From Prinia subflava (lineage: Eukaryota; Chordata; Aves; Passeriformes; Cisticolidae): a stretch of DNA of 64,000 nt. This document shows positions 1 to 14,370 of this stretch, one piece after another; position 1 is the stretch's first letter; every line of letters starts with the position of its first letter. The DNA lies in assembly GCF_021018805.1 (NCBI RefSeq), contig NC_086256.1, positions 13,768,032 to 13,832,031 of the forward strand. The letters run 5' to 3'. A program made the position numbers and the translations under genes. The notes under the pieces are model-generated. The model saw nothing but the letters and a program-made list of their open reading frames with translations. It ran no database searches and was not told the origin of the DNA.

Positions 1-3000
1 CAACCAGACCAGATAAAGCGTGAAAGTCAGAGGCTGAGCTTGGCATATTGTCAACACTGTAATTCCCATTTAAGTTGTCACAGCTGAAATTGCAAGATTT
101 GTTCTGTTTAAGTATGTTGAACTGAAAATTTTGATAACAATTGAGCCTTTTAGACAAAACAGGATCAAAGATTTGAAAATACTAGAATTTATTTTAGTGA
201 TCAGAAAATAAGATATCATTGAATTTGATGAGGGCAATAAGAGCAAAAATATGCAAGACCTGAAAGAAAAGAGATATTAAAATTTAGTAAGAACTGCATG
301 ACCTTAATAACTCAAGTAGCAAGAGAGAGGTGAAATTGGATAATAAGATGTTATTAAACTAAAAGCATGGAAAATAATAATTAAAAATGACCACAACCAA
401 CAGATGACCCTTGGTAAAGTCAAACAAGCATGCTGTGCTGCAAAGCTGTGGTGTGATGTACTTTCAATATTCATGTATCAGAATAAGCTTTGCATAAAAA
501 AAAAATCTAGGAAGTTTGTTGGCAAATACAAATAATGACCTTTATTGATCACAGCCTAGCAGTAGATATGTAGCATTCTGTCTTGCCTTCTGAATATGTG
601 GAAGTAGCTGACATCAGAATTCACTTTGCTTATCTTAAGGGTAGAACAGCCAGCATCTGTTTAAAAGCACAAAACTGTACCAGTAAACAGTTTGTGATCA
701 AAAAAACCCCAACCACGCTATACTGTGAAAATGACCCTGAGATCCACCAATGAGGAATACATAATAATAGAGGGTAACTAAATTCTCATCTTCGTTAGCA
801 TTTGGAAGTGACTTTTCCCCACAGATATCAAAAACACTGAACTAACTTAATTTTTGGTCATTGCCAATGTTTCTTTTTTTTTTTTTTAATTAAGTCTTCC
901 TTTATCCTGAACAACTGCTTATGGTCACCTTCTGAAACTGGATGTTGTTCCTTTGTTTACCCAAATACCCTCTGAGACATCAAAAAAGCAAAAAAGCCTG
1001 GTTGAGAACCAGGCCCAAACAGCATATGGGTTAATCATCAGTATTTCTACCCCTTCACCATCCAGAAGTAGATTTTTGCTGTACATCACTGAAAACCAAA
1101 CTCCACAATGTCTTCTTTCCCTCTACCCACATTTTCATTTCAAGCATCAGTTCACAAAAACATCTTGAGGGGGGGCGGAAAAAAATCAACTTTTCCCAGA
1201 GCACTTTTTTTCCAGTTGATTGCTACTTCTTGGCACCAATTATAAGCAACAGCTTCACAGCTGAACCAAAGCAGCACAGTCAGCAAAATCACAGCCTCTC
1301 CACTCGCAAGCAATCAGAGAGACTCGATGCAAAGGAGCAAAGGTGAGACAGACACCAGCCTAATAGGCCAAGGAGGAATATGGCCCTTGTTCTGCTCAGT
1401 CCAGGCAGCCTGGTTGGTCAGAATGTAAATCTCTGGTAAACAATTTCACTGCCTGTCTGATAAAGAACTGCAAACTCAGTAGGAAGCACAAAACCACTGG
1501 GACAAGAGGGACTACAGATCCTGCCACTACAGCCAGTGTTAAAAATAAAAGCGTATAATGAACTCGGTGCCCAGCTGGAGTGAGGCATCTCTGGTCATTG
1601 GTCAATAGTGACTGAGGTAACAGAAAACAAAGACTATATTCAATGCCTCCTCTTAATGACAGGAGACATCAAACAGCTGTCTGTACAAGCAGCCTCGTGG
1701 GAACTCAGAGTCTGCCTCAGTATCATGCTTCACACCTTGATTCCTAGCTCTGGTTCTTGATCCTGCTTCCTACCTGCTGAGCTGTGGTTCTTTATTCTGT
1801 CCTCCCTGTGCTACAGCCTGTCCCTGGCTGGCCTGCTTGGCCAAATCCAGCACTGCCCACTGGCTGCTGCCTTGCTGCTTGGAGTCCTTGGCAGTCTCAG
1901 ACCAGAACAATTCCTTCAGCCCTGAAATGATGCATTATTCAATTACTCAGTGTCCTCAATCATGACCCCAGAGTTGATTTGTTAGTCTGTCATCAGCCTG
2001 GTCTATCTCAGAAGCACAAACATCTTACCCAGGTCATGCAGGGTGTGGTTCTTCAGCTCAGAATTTCTTTGAACTCCACAAGAAGTCAGCACAACAGTAC
2101 AGGGGTCTCCTCACACCTCTACTCTTTGCCAGCTTTAGCAGAGAAGTCATCTTGATTAGTTTAACCCGGTCTTCTGAAGAGTGCTCAGTCATGCATGGTC
2201 ATGTTTAACTAGTAAGTACCACTGAAGGTGAACAAAGAGGTGTGATGAAAACAGATATGCATAACACAGAGAGCAGCTCTGATCACTTTGGTACCACATC
2301 CTGCAAGCTGTTGGCAAGTGCTATGGCTTTAGCAGTAATTTTGGACACAGTTGGGTGACTTTTTCCATTGATCACTACAGAATGCCTGGTTTTACCAATA
2401 AGTAATTTCCCTGGCTGATCTAGCAATAGTATTAGTGGGTGCAGAAGTAGATGACATTAACCTAGCTCTCTGTATTCATAAGAAAGTTCTATATGACATG
2501 TCTTAGTAGAGAGTGAGAAACAGCAATCAGCACACCAAGACAGAGCAGAAGCATGAAATCTGCCTAGAGCAGCAGGCTGGTACAGACAGCAGTCAGAAGC
2601 TCAAGTGAGAAACCCTCTCTGCTCCCACAGGAGCACAGGTCTCCTCCAAGCTGGCTCTGAACAGTAGGGCACAGGCTTGTTGAAAACACCTTATAACTCT
2701 CTGAAGAAGGGATGGTTATCAGCCCTCACGCTTCAGCCCCACAGAGCTGCTAGGCTAAAGGGGAGAAGGAACTGACAGCAGAGAAAAAATCATGGCCAGA
2801 TGAGGGGTGAATATCCACTTTGGGGAAGGATCAACAAACCATACAACCAAGAAACTTTGAAACCATTTGTGAAAAAACAATAATCAGGACACAGTAAGGA
2901 TTCTATTGACAAGAAATCAATGCACTGTCAGCCGACTCAGACTACAGTACCACTAGCTGGATGAGTTGTCTGTCCTTGAGTGACCAAGGACCAAGATCCT

Positions 3001-5854
3001 TTCTGGCATTAGGGCCAGCCCACTCTGCAGTCTCATCTCTTGGTTAATAATGTTACTTTGTGGGTGCATATAGAGATCAGAAGTCCAATAGCTGGTGCAA
3101 GCCTTTGCTCTACTCACTTTCTACATATACATTGACCTTGCTGACTTTCCTTGCTTGCTCTGCGACATACAATACCAGCTGTGAACTGCTGCAAACTGCA
3201 GAACTCCTCCCACCCACACACACAAGAAACCCCTTCTTTGTTTCCCTGCTTTACACTCCAGCAGACATAAAAGCCACTTGCACTACTCCCCCAGTGTGTA
3301 CGTACATAATGTTCTTACACTCCTGCCCCAAAGTTAAGCAGGAAACTTACTTAGAGCCTATCAAAAACTTTTGTCCACTGACCAGATCCACAAACAGCAG
3401 TTCAGGGATGATGAGTAGGAAAAAGCAGAACTGAAGCACCATGTCATGCAGAAAATCACGGTAGAGACTGAGAATTCTCTGGGAATCACACCTCCTTGCA
3501 AGGGTAGTCATTTGTAGAGGACACTCCTTCATCCCCTCTAAGGTAGTTGTATTAAATTATTGTAATTTTTTTTGTTGTACAACTTATCATAAGAATTGCA
3601 TTTGGAAACCTTTTTAAACATTCATATCATTTGACAAAGAAAATTCCCATTAATGCAGAAGTCATAAGCTCTACTGAAAGTGATGTTCTCTTTCACAGGT
3701 CCTCATTTTTCAAAAAACATGCAAAACTACATAACAACCAAACTAACAAACAGTATTTCATCAATTTTCTTTCATTTTCAATAATTCATAGCTCTAATAT
3801 TTACTCTATTACCTGTGCAGCATAAATATTAATGACATGCCACTACAAACTTTGAGTACTTTCTGACTAGATCAACAACAGAGAACTCTTGCCCTTGGCC
3901 TAAAGACAAAAGATTGTCACTGTGATTAACAACGAAAATGACAAAACCTTGTAAGTGCAATCAAGAAACATATTATTCTAGAGAAACAATTCACTACTTC
4001 CTAAATGCATTTCACAAAGGTTTGAGATGTGTTTTAAAAAACATCAGAAAACCCACCCTGAAATTATTGTATTGCATGGAAGCTTTTGCAATCTTTTGAC
4101 TGCATTGCAATGTTCCAGGAGCTCTATGTCTCATATTTAACAGGCTTTCCATTTTGCATGTTTAATGTTACAATGCACTAGTAAAAATGAAGGTTAGGTC
4201 CCAGTTTCCCTGAATGATTAATTTCAACATAGTTTTAGAGGAAAGAAAATTTAACTCTTATTTAAGGGGGTAGAATGGAATGCACTGTGCCATCAGACTA
4301 CTCACCAATACAAAAATAAATTAAACAGAGCCCTTTCCTCCAGTTCTCCCTGAATGCAAAGCAACACTCAATTATGATTTCATAGAATTAATCTACTCAA
4401 AACATAGAAAATTCTGATGACACAAATCTCTTAACACATTGGAAAGGTACTTGCACTTTCCTAACTCTACAATTACTAATAATGCTTTATCTAAACCTGC
4501 TTTAATGCACAAAAGTCTACTCAGTGCTGTTCGGCCACTTGATGAGCCAAGGTTAACGTTCCCACTGTGCTGACACAAAAATAGGTAATGAAAGTAGGAA
4601 TCTGCAACTCGGTGTTCTTTAAAGAGTCAGAACTATCTGGTGAGAGATTGTCACTGTGTATAGGCAAAGACAATCTGGACTCCTGGATTCTGAACTACTA
4701 CTTATTCTGCTTAGTACAGAGAGCTCCTCCCCTCTCCCCCCATACAATTTTCTCAATTTACTTCAGGAAAAAAAATGCGCACTTATCTTTTTTTTTTGCC
4801 CATTCCCTTGGGAAGCTATAAATCTGGAAATGCATTTCTGACATCTTGACAACTATTGACACTATTAACTGGGGGCTGCCTGAGATGGGCAGAATCCTAT
4901 CATCTCTCTCATCCACAGCCATCAGGAAGAAGTCAAAAACCAAATCAGATATTTAGTAGCAAATGAGTGAAGCGTAGTATTTTGGCAACCTTCACCAGCC
5001 TTTGTTCTTCAATTCTGTTCAGCTTTTCTCTACTATGTTTGGCTTGCTGATCAAAGTCCAAAATGTGAGGGCTATAGTATCCCTATTTTAGCATGCAAAT
5101 GCAAAGATCAAAAGCAGCCTTCCTTTTTACGAGCACACACGCACTGTCTTAGTCAACCACATACATCCCTGGGAATATGAGATCTAAATTAGATTCAGAG
5201 GACAAGAGAGAGAAAATTAGTGGTATGTCATTTCTACCCATTCCAGCAGAGTTAGCCACAAGTTGTGGCATAAGCAATAAATTATATACTATGAAATTTC
5301 AAAGAACCACAGTCAATCAACATGAGATTCCACTGTTTGTTTGTTTCTTTACTTTTGCCTTTATTTAATTACTACTCTGGCTATAAAACAATTTTCATGG
5401 ATTGCTCAATCATATGGAGGCAGCATATCTGGACCCACATCAGGTATAGACAGACAAGTGCTCCAAACATGTAGAGAGGAGCTCACTTTGAGTAGAAAGA
5501 GATAACCAGTGCAATCCTCTAACACCACTTAGCATACTGATTTTAAACCTAGCAATTCAGATGTGACCAAGAGTAACTATTTTACCACAAGGACAAGACT
5601 TTTCTCTTTGCTTCCCTGTAATTTATAAACCATCCAAAACAATGGTCCCTTCTGGTTCAGAGAACTCATCAGTAGCTCTCCCCTGACATCCATCAAATCT
5701 GCATAGAGTTATCTTCAGGGTCAGTGTTTGATAGGTTTTCTAATAATGTCAGTTCAACTCTGATCCTTTTTTTTCACAAGGATTTCTTTTTTTTTGCTTT
5801 ATGGAAACATTTTCTCTTTATTGCTAGAGTGACTGCTCTTCCTCTCTTTAACAA
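1..5854. other. AT-rich non-coding DNA, no gene seen
   Basis: No open frame here has a recognisable domain, and I see no convincing exon flanked by splice sites. A T14 tract lies at 874-887. A minus-strand frame at 1396-1605 encodes a 69-residue peptide with one long hydrophobic stretch (about residues 17-49); T-rich antisense DNA often gives such frames by chance, so it is not called as a gene. The block at about 1630-1920 is richer in C and G than its surroundings and could be an old, unrecognisable repeat. Confidence 0.6.
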
Positions 5855-6180
5855 AAAGGAAATAGAACATTTCAGTTAAAAGGGACCTAAAGTGATGATC
5901 TAGTCCCACTGCCTGATGAATTCAAGGCTGACCAAAAATTAAAGTATGGTAGTAAGGGCATTGTTTAATTGCCTCTTAAACACTGACAGGCTTGGGCCAG
6001 CCACACCTCTTTGGAAGCCTGTTCCAGAATTTACTCTCAGTCTACTCTCTCACTAAAGAAACACTTCCTAATGGCCCATCTAAATCTTTCCTTGTGCAGC
6101 TCTGAACCATTCCCACACGTCCCATCACTGGATGGCAGGGACAAGAGAGCCACTGTGGGGAGAAGACAACAGCTTCGGAA
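5855..6180 (-). mobile_element. Old CR1 LINE 3' fragment
   Basis: Read on the minus strand, this is the end of a CR1 non-LTR retrotransposon. The frame ending at 6037 carries a degraded match to the C-terminus of the CR1 ORF2 protein (motifs such as GNGSELHKERFRWAIRK followed by FFSERV). The rest follows the CR1 3' terminal region, with blocks equivalent to the 'lone tryptophan / group of prolines' segment and the terminal GGTCCC-type motif near 5870-5920. ORF2 encodes endonuclease and reverse transcriptase in intact elements; only the last few dozen codons remain and stops interrupt them. Divergence is clearly higher than in the copy at 60371, so this is an older insertion. Boundaries are approximate, and no target duplication was identified. 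Confidence 0.82.
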
Positions 6181-9100
6181 CAAGTGAAGAAAAACATTAG
6201 AAAGTGCAAGACATACAGTAATCAACCATGGAGGAATAATACAATGTTTAGGTGTTTGGATCACATTCTTGCCCTCTGTCCCTGCCAAATGAAGCAGAAT
6301 AGGGTAGAGCAGAGATCCCCAGCTGAACACACAGGTCCTGAGCCAGAGTTCATACTTAAAGAGAAGGATACACAAAAGAATTTCTATAGAAAAGCTGGAT
6401 ACTTAGTGTTGCCTTAATCTTATCATAAAGGAGGATGGATTGTTCAATATCTTCTACAAAAGAGCCAATAAATAGAGGCCTTAGCCCAGTTTACCTCATA
6501 GTGAATATCTGAACGAGTAAATAAGAGGATCAGATCATTAGAGGAGGAATAAGGACAGTTTCTATTGAACCACCCAAGGCTATTTAATTATTTATAACCT
6601 CCTTGATAACTTGTGAGAGGGGTCAAATCACTTTTGTAACACATGATTTTTTTATATCATTTTTCAGCTGGCAAGGTAAATGATTATGGCTTTTTCCCTC
6701 CAGCTCCAGATGGGCTATAGTTGTTAATGTCTGTTATGTTAATAGAGTATGCAATATTAAGGAATATAAGATATTTATAACAAGTTATAACAGAGCTATG
6801 ACCCAAACAAATCAGATATAAAATTTTAATGAATTGGTCCCTCAGTCTATTAATTTAGTTGTAGGGTAAAAAGCTAGCAAACATATTTTCTCTCTCAGGC
6901 ACTACAACTGGAGAAAAACATTAGCCAGGGTCAAACACTGTCACACACTAATAAAAGAAAAGAGTATGTTTGAAAGTGAGATAGAATTTAATTTCAGGAA
7001 AAATTCTTAGTAACATCACTAATTAGAAACAAAAAGTAGAACTACTTTTTCCACAAGTTGTTTTTCTGTGTCATACAATGTTGACAACACACATATATAG
7101 AAATCAAGAATTTAAAAACCTAGAGAAGATCCTTGATGGATTTACCATTATTTATAATGGAGCAATGTCTGCACAATGACAATGTTTTCAGTTTCTTCTG
7201 GAAACCAAAGAATGCTTTTTTGCTTTTGTGTATACATACATGTATAAACACTTACTGGGTTACTGATCCCAAGGAATATAGGGATACAGTCTTCAAAAAT
7301 TCTTCCAGACTTTAAAAACTGCTCAGAATGTATACCATGTTTTTTTCTAGAAAAAATGCATTCAACTCCTGTCGATTTTTTCTACAGCATTTTTATAAAG
7401 GTCTTCTAGAAAACACCTAAAGAATTTAATAGTGATTAAAAAATACATTATATAGATCATACTGTAAACCCTAAACTATTTTCTGAATCAGTCATTTAAG
7501 GGAGTTTTGTCTGAGTTTTTTTAAGAGTTGACTTACTGTCTTATGTCCAGGAATATGTAACATATGTTACACATAAATTCAGTTACGTAACAAATACCAG
7601 TCTAACTACATGGTTTGCAGTTACATAAGTTTCCAACCCAGATGATTCGTGTTGCTCCTTTCTCTCCACCTCCTTCACTTTTATATTCAAATTTCTCATT
7701 TCATCTTTACTTGACTCAATTACCCTTCAGGATAATCTGCCCATACTTATCTATATACCCACTTAATTAATAGCACTGCCATTGCATTATGACTCTCAGA
7801 AATGTTACATTGGAAAGTGTTGGAGGTTATTTAATTACACAGCATTAACCATTCATTCCCATGATAATTATATTCCTCTGCACCCCGTGCCCACGTAAAC
7901 AAACACAGAGAATTTAATTCTCTCTTTTTGCTGGCCCTTGAACACAAACATCGGTGCTGCAGAACCGAAATCAAACTGATCCCGATCTCTCCGCTTCAGC
8001 CACTGCAATGACTGCCATGACCTCACCACACCCAGGTCTGAGTGGCTCCCCTGCCACAGCCCGGTGCTTCTGCCACCACGATGGCCTCAGGAGCAGCTCT
8101 CCACGGCTGCCAGGGCACAGCCTGTCTGACCCTTCCAAGGCTTCACGCTGACTCTACAGAGGTAAAAAGTAAAAGCTCTGTAAGCAAAAGCTTACCCAGA
8201 GAGCTGGGCCTCAGTCTGCCTTGTTATTTTGGTGCTTTTTCACAGAAACTGTGTTCATTGTGCAGGCAACACTGGCAGAATGTCACATCCAGACCAAAAT
8301 GGCTTTCACCTTTTCTTTGTGATATTCTAGAAACACAGCACATTATACTCTATAGCCTAATATATTTGCTGTCCTTTGTGATCCTTGGCCATCTCCAGGA
8401 TTTTAGGTTTTTTTATGTTTCAATTGCCAAATAAACCATTAAAAGCTCCAATAAAAATTAATATTAATGTACTAATAATGCATACTCCTCTACTACTACA
8501 GAATAACTTACTTTTACTGCAGTTCTGCTTTGTATAGGTGCAATAAAAACAGCATCTTGGCATTTTATAGTCCCATTCTTTCAATTATTTTAATACCATT
8601 AATTAAGTTTTAAGTTTACAAGTTAAGTGTTGTTTACTTTTCTACTTGCCAACCTGAAAATACAATATCAAATATGGGAGTCAAGCTAGGTCATCTTCTG
8701 CCTCATGCTTAACAGCCAACAGAAGCTGCATCTCTCAGCTCTTTGCTAAATGTGATCTGTGGAAATTCACAGAGCAATTCCCAGCTGGGAACACTATGCT
8801 AGAGATTTCTGTTTGCAGAAAACTAGAAAGGCAAGGGGAAAACTTTAGCATCTACTTCTTTACTTAGTCAAAAACGTATTAAATAGATACCATGCTTTAC
8901 AAGATTTGGAAGCCTTGTGCCTGCTTTCTGTAAAATAATTGCTTATTGATATCTCTGTGCTCTGTCTCCCATTTCTCTTCAAGTATTTCACCAAGAACAC
9001 AAAGGATCAATCCCTAGTGTAATCAAGTTAAAATCTTCTGAGAGATGCTTGCAAACAATCTCTCAGTCACTCAGCATGGAGAATGGTTTTTGGGGTGGGG

Positions 9101-12100
9101 GGTAGATCTATCCTTATTTGTACCTTATAATGAAAATTTATGAATTTTTTCCACTGTAATATTTGCAAAGAATATGAGAACAAGGGGGATTTCCAGCAAA
9201 CAAATTTTGTCAGTCAGCCTTGTTGTCCGGCTGCTTCGCCTCTAACCACTACCTTGGTATAAGTTTAATCCAGGATGCCAGGATCCAGATAGCTGTGAAG
9301 AGATGAAAGGGGAAGAGAAAACCAAAACCCAAGGAACATGGCAGGGGTCTGGCTCATGTTTTAAAAGCTGCTACATTACAAAGAAGGCCTCTTTGCAGAA
9401 GCTTCTGGCAGCAGCCAAAACACAGACGCCTAACATGACCAGCAAGGAGAATATTTCCCTCTACCCAGCACACTCCCTGTTCCATGGCACACAGGATTAG
9501 GCTTGGAGCACAACACTTAACTCAGCAGCTTCCACACAAAGAGGGAGCAGGCACTCAAAAGTCACCCTTAAAATAGTCAGGAGGAATGTGAAAATATGTT
9601 CCTCAAGACAAAACCAGAGCACCTTGGCTCACATTGGGGCTAAATTGATTTCATTTCACACCCCATGTTACAGGCAGGTAATTTTAAAGTGTCTTCTAAA
9701 ATCAATTTCTCTCTAAAAAATGCAGTAGAATTCAAAACACTGCCTATATTTCACAAACAGTTTACTGCAAACACAAATATTTTTTATCAGATTACACAAC
9801 TTATTCTTCACCACTCTGAGGCAAGACATTTAGCAAGGAAAAGATTAATTTTGTGAATGATGAAACAACAAAACAACAACCAGTTGCATTAAAAATGTCA
9901 TTAAAAATTTTATCATGTGATGAAGTAGCAGAAAGGGAAAACATCTGGATGGCAATTTAATTTATCCACCGCTTTCTATCTATTAATCTCAGGGCCTTTG
10001 AAATCTACTCTAAAGTTCATCCCTGGACATTAAGTATTATAACAGTCATTTGCTGAGAGGTAAACTGGGATACAGAGATATTTTTTATATCTCAAGTCTC
10101 TTAAAAAAAAAGGAAGAAAATACATCAAGAAATAAAGCAGAATGAAATTAACATTTTCTATTCTGTTAGCTATCCCACCACACTCTCCCTCAGCTTTATC
10201 TGAATGAAACAAAAAGATATTAGAAATTGTCCTCACCAAATTACAAAATGACACATGCAGAGCTGCTCCTGCCATCCCTTGTTCTCTTCCCAGTCATACA
10301 AGCACTAGACCTGCCACCACTAAGTATATAAAGGCTGCATGATCAGTACTAGTTTCAACAACCAGAAAATCTTCCCACTGAGAAGATCCTTCCAAATTAC
10401 AATAACCTTTTTTCTTTTCTTTTTTTTGTAACTACTGCCAAAGAAAGCCAGTATGCCTTCAGATCTGCAACCACCTCTGCACGACAGCACACACAAATAC
10501 TTCTCATATGTGAAAGCAACTACCCACAAGCACAAAGCTAAGTCACACTGTAAACTCTGCATAAAGAAATAAATCTTTTTTGTTCTTGTTTTGTTGTTCC
10601 TTGCCAAACAAAAATGGCCAAGGAATTCTGTTTATATAAATTTTTCAATATAGGCACACAAAGATTTCCAACTTCTTTTTGATAAAATGCATCACGTACC
10701 TAACAATTAAATGAAAAGTAATAAAATGTTCCCACATTAGGCATGAAAACCTAGAAAAGCACATCTGTACTCTCACAACCATTTCATAGACCAAACACTT
10801 GTCACTGCTTCAACAAGTGGAAGAAAGGAAATAGATGCACATGTACTGATCAAAAGCTGGGAGCCACAGTGGCTACCCAGGAATGCCAAATCCTACAGCT
10901 GACACTGCCTCTCCTCCACCATCCCAAGCCCTTGGCCACGTGGCCTTCTCCTCTCTGTACCTGCTGGGGTATGGAATACAGAGACCAAAATAAAATACCT
11001 TTTTCTCCTTTTCTCCACTCAGCATTGCCACTCACATAACCAGTACCTGCTAGATTTAGGTTTAATCCTAATTATGAGCAAACAAACAGTCATAATCTCA
11101 AAAAGCAATTTTAACATAATACCTATTAGCTCAACAGAGTCTATTCTCTTTTCTCCAAAAAAAAAAAAAAAATAGAACAAACAAGCCTAAAGACTGTGGG
11201 ATTTCTTAACAGCTCTTTTTTCACCCTTCACGGGAAAAGAGTATAATGCTATGGAATATTTAGTATTTAAAAATTGTTTTGTGGAAAAATGGTAAAGAAA
11301 TTCTACATTTAATCACCAGGGGAAAGGATTTAGAAGCTGTATGGCACCTGTTTCAAATCACCGTCATTTGCAGCAATTCAACAGATTTTTTTATTTTACA
11401 TTTATAAAGTAATCCAAACCTTTCTGAACTGTACACTGTTGAATTTTGGATTAAAGTATTACAGTTATAACTTTTCATTTAGATATACAGAAGATGGTGA
11501 GACTCATTTTCAGTTTTCCATGCACCAGAAAGCTTGGTAGAGTTAAATAGTGCTGGATAGAAATTCAGGTTGGAAGCAAGTCACAGAAACATGGCCTTGC
11601 TTGTGTACACTTTACTACAGTGCATGTATACAGTGTGGCTCTTTGTATTTAGAGATCATAATTAAGTTTTATGAGCATGACAAGTCTGCTAAAAAGCTGA
11701 TATTTTCTTTAAGAAAAAGACTCACATTTTCCTTCTGAGCAGGTTGCTTTGCTCATTTTTTATAGAGCCTTGCAGCCCATCCTGAGGGTACTGTATGATT
11801 AAATACAAAGTGATAGTTCTCATTTCTCTTGTTTACAGTGATGATGCCACTTTTTAAAAAAACAGTTGACTTGCGCTTTACATCACTCTTGCATTAGCTC
11901 ATCTTGCTCCTCTAGGTTACCCTAGCCATTCATCACCCTGAATTGCATACAAAAATAGTCCTAAAGTCATCTGATTTTCTATCTTTTCATCATTTCCCAG
12001 CTTCCACCACAAAACATGGGAAGTTATTCTTTTAACTATTAAGGGGGCAGAAGGGGAGGGAAAACATAGGATCAATTCTGGTTCTAACTAAATCTGTTAC

Positions 12101-14330
12101 TCTTCTTACCCTGTAAGGGAATCACTAAATATTTTAAGGTATTTGTTTACAAGCGGCTTGTATGTTAGAAGATCACGGGAAGTTAAAAATTATCTGAAGC
12201 AATAGATGTTGTACTTCCATCTGAAACCCATTTCTGTGGCCTGTGTTAGCCCTGAAAAGGGCGAGCTCGGTGCTGTGACCCTTGCTGGGAGCCCTCCAAA
12301 CCTCTCAACGGGGCAGGTGGCAGCAGAGTCAGACTGGGGAGCCCAGCCCCTCCTCTCAGGCAGCCACAGCCACAGCCACAGCCACGCCATCACCTTCCCC
12401 ATCAAACAAAACAAACCTCCTGAAGCTCCTATCCATCTTAATAAACTGAATGAAAAGCTGCTTCCCACTGTCTGAGCTCTCTGAAAGCAGGTCATAAAAT
12501 GATCCAAGTGCCCACTGATGCCTCACTCCCTCCTTGCAGATGAGCCATTTGACATCTACCCTGTTAATCCACGTGATTTCACTTTTCTACAGAACTGGTT
12601 TTAGTTTTGAGATGCCCAGCCCTCTCCTCCTAAAGTCTGTCTTTCCTAAAGGGGGATTTTAATATAATTTGTGCCAGGTGTTATAAAGGTAAAATATTTC
12701 AGGCAACACCATGACTAACATTAAGAAAATACTGAGCATATACACCATGGATTCCAGTCAGGCTAGCTTGCAAGAGACAGAACATGTTTGCAAAAATCAG
12801 CAATGTCTGACAGAAATAAAAATATCTTTTCCACCAGTGCTAATAAATGATGCATATTTCCTCTGTCAGCAAGCCGTATTTTCTCCTTTTAAACTTTTAT
12901 AACATTCAAAAAGATATCTAAAATGTAACTCAAGTTAGAATAAATGATGGGCCAAGGAAAATAGTGACTATAGGCAATATGGTGACTTGAAGCTCATCAC
13001 AATGATGACTGCCTAAATGCAATATTTTAAAATTCAAGTGTTCTGTAACTGTTGCATATTTTTCACACTTTCAACAGCATGCATTTTTAATGTGTTTAGC
13101 AATTATGTAAGAATCAGAAAACTATAATTGAAGGTTATGGGATAAGTTAATTTGCAAAAACTAAAGATTTATATAGATTTTGGCATTGTCGTTTTTTTTC
13201 CAACAACATATTCTAAATTTTTGGTAATATTAGTGAAAACCAAACCACACACTTAGGAGGGGATAAAGGATGGATCAGAATATCTCTTGGTGAGTTCCCA
13301 CAGCCTCTACAGAGGCACTTATCAACTACATAATGATCTTAATGGTGCCTACATTTGCTAAATTATATTTCTCTTCCAAGGATATGCACATTGAAATAAA
13401 AATATACTAAATGTGTTTCTTGAGGTTTTCAGACAGATATAATAGTTACACTAATATTGACCACATTTAGAGGAAAAAACCCACCAAAAAGTTATTTTTA
13501 TTTGTTGCTCTTAAGGAAACTTGGAGTCAAGATCAAAGGGCATTTTGATTTGTTTGAAAGTTGTAAATGATCCATTTCCAGATTTTATAAAGTTAGTGTG
13601 CAATCTGTGAATACTTGTGCCATAACAGAGAAGGAAGGCTCTTCAGCTTCACATGTCAATGCTGTAAACATGTAAATCTGGAAAATATTTTCCGAGCAGG
13701 CAGCCACGTGTAAAATTTACAGAACCTGTCATGAAAGAACTGCAGCTGCAGAAGTGCAAACTTCTCACTGCATCTTGAAGAATCCAGATGGGGGGATGTG
13801 AGATTTTTTTTTTCCACCATGGAGGGTTCCAGCTGGATTGAGTTGTTGGTGCCATCAATTTTTAAAGCAACACTTCACCAAATAATGAAACACTGATTAT
13901 CCAATCACATACAACAGAAGAGAGGAATCTCTTTAAAAATAAAATAGAAAAAAAATATCTGAAGCTAATTACACCAGTATGTGAAAGACTGTGGGCTAAT
14001 TTATGACCATTTTGCAACATGTCCAGATGTCACTGTGCTAAGACCACCAAAGTTACATTACATGAAACCAAAACCAAGAAAAAAGTAAGGAAGAGTAACA
14101 GTTCAGAATTAAACAGCAATGCAGACATGCTATTGAAAAGCAAATGGTACAAATCTGAGATTTGAACTATATAGATATACTATATATTCCTATTTTGTAT
14201 GAGAATACATACAAACATGTATGTATGAGATTATATAGAATATATACACGCAATCTCACTCAGCAGCAAAATCACATTCACTTTAGAGTGCTTCTATGGG
14301 ATCTTTGGTGGAGTAAAACTTTGAGCACCT
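6181..14330. other. AT-rich non-coding DNA, no gene seen
   Basis: I see no supported gene. A locally GC-richer block at about 7880-8150 gives two overlapping short frames with no recognisable product. Simple sequence includes an A17 tract at 11157-11173 and four CAGCCA units at 12361-12384. The stretch 8430-8620 is rich in TAAT/ATTA motifs of the kind bound by homeodomain proteins, which alone is weak evidence of regulatory function. Confidence 0.55.
12361..12384 (+). repeat. Hexanucleotide repeat (CAGCCA)4
   Basis: There are four perfect copies of the 6-bp unit CAGCCA. The repeat lies in a GC-richer patch (about 12240-12380) that is open on both strands, which accounts for the short SHSHSH-type peptide read on the plus strand. 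Confidence 0.9.
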
Positions 14331-14370
14331 CTTCACCACTGTGCTTTCACCTTCACCACTGTGCTTTCAC
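14331..14370 (+). repeat. Perfect 20-bp tandem duplication
   Basis: The 20-bp unit CTTCACCACTGTGCTTTCAC occurs twice head to tail without a mismatch, followed by a partial third unit (CACT). The perfect identity suggests a recent slippage or duplication event, probably polymorphic in the population. Confidence 0.95.

Noticed and set aside
1396..1605. Minus-strand 69-residue peptide with a membrane-like stretch
   Set aside because: It resembles a small membrane protein only in hydrophobicity. There is no family match, and T-rich frames give this by chance.
1630..1920. Possible third LTR in a C/G-richer block
   Set aside because: No convincing TG...CA ends, flanking duplication or AATAAA in register could be found.
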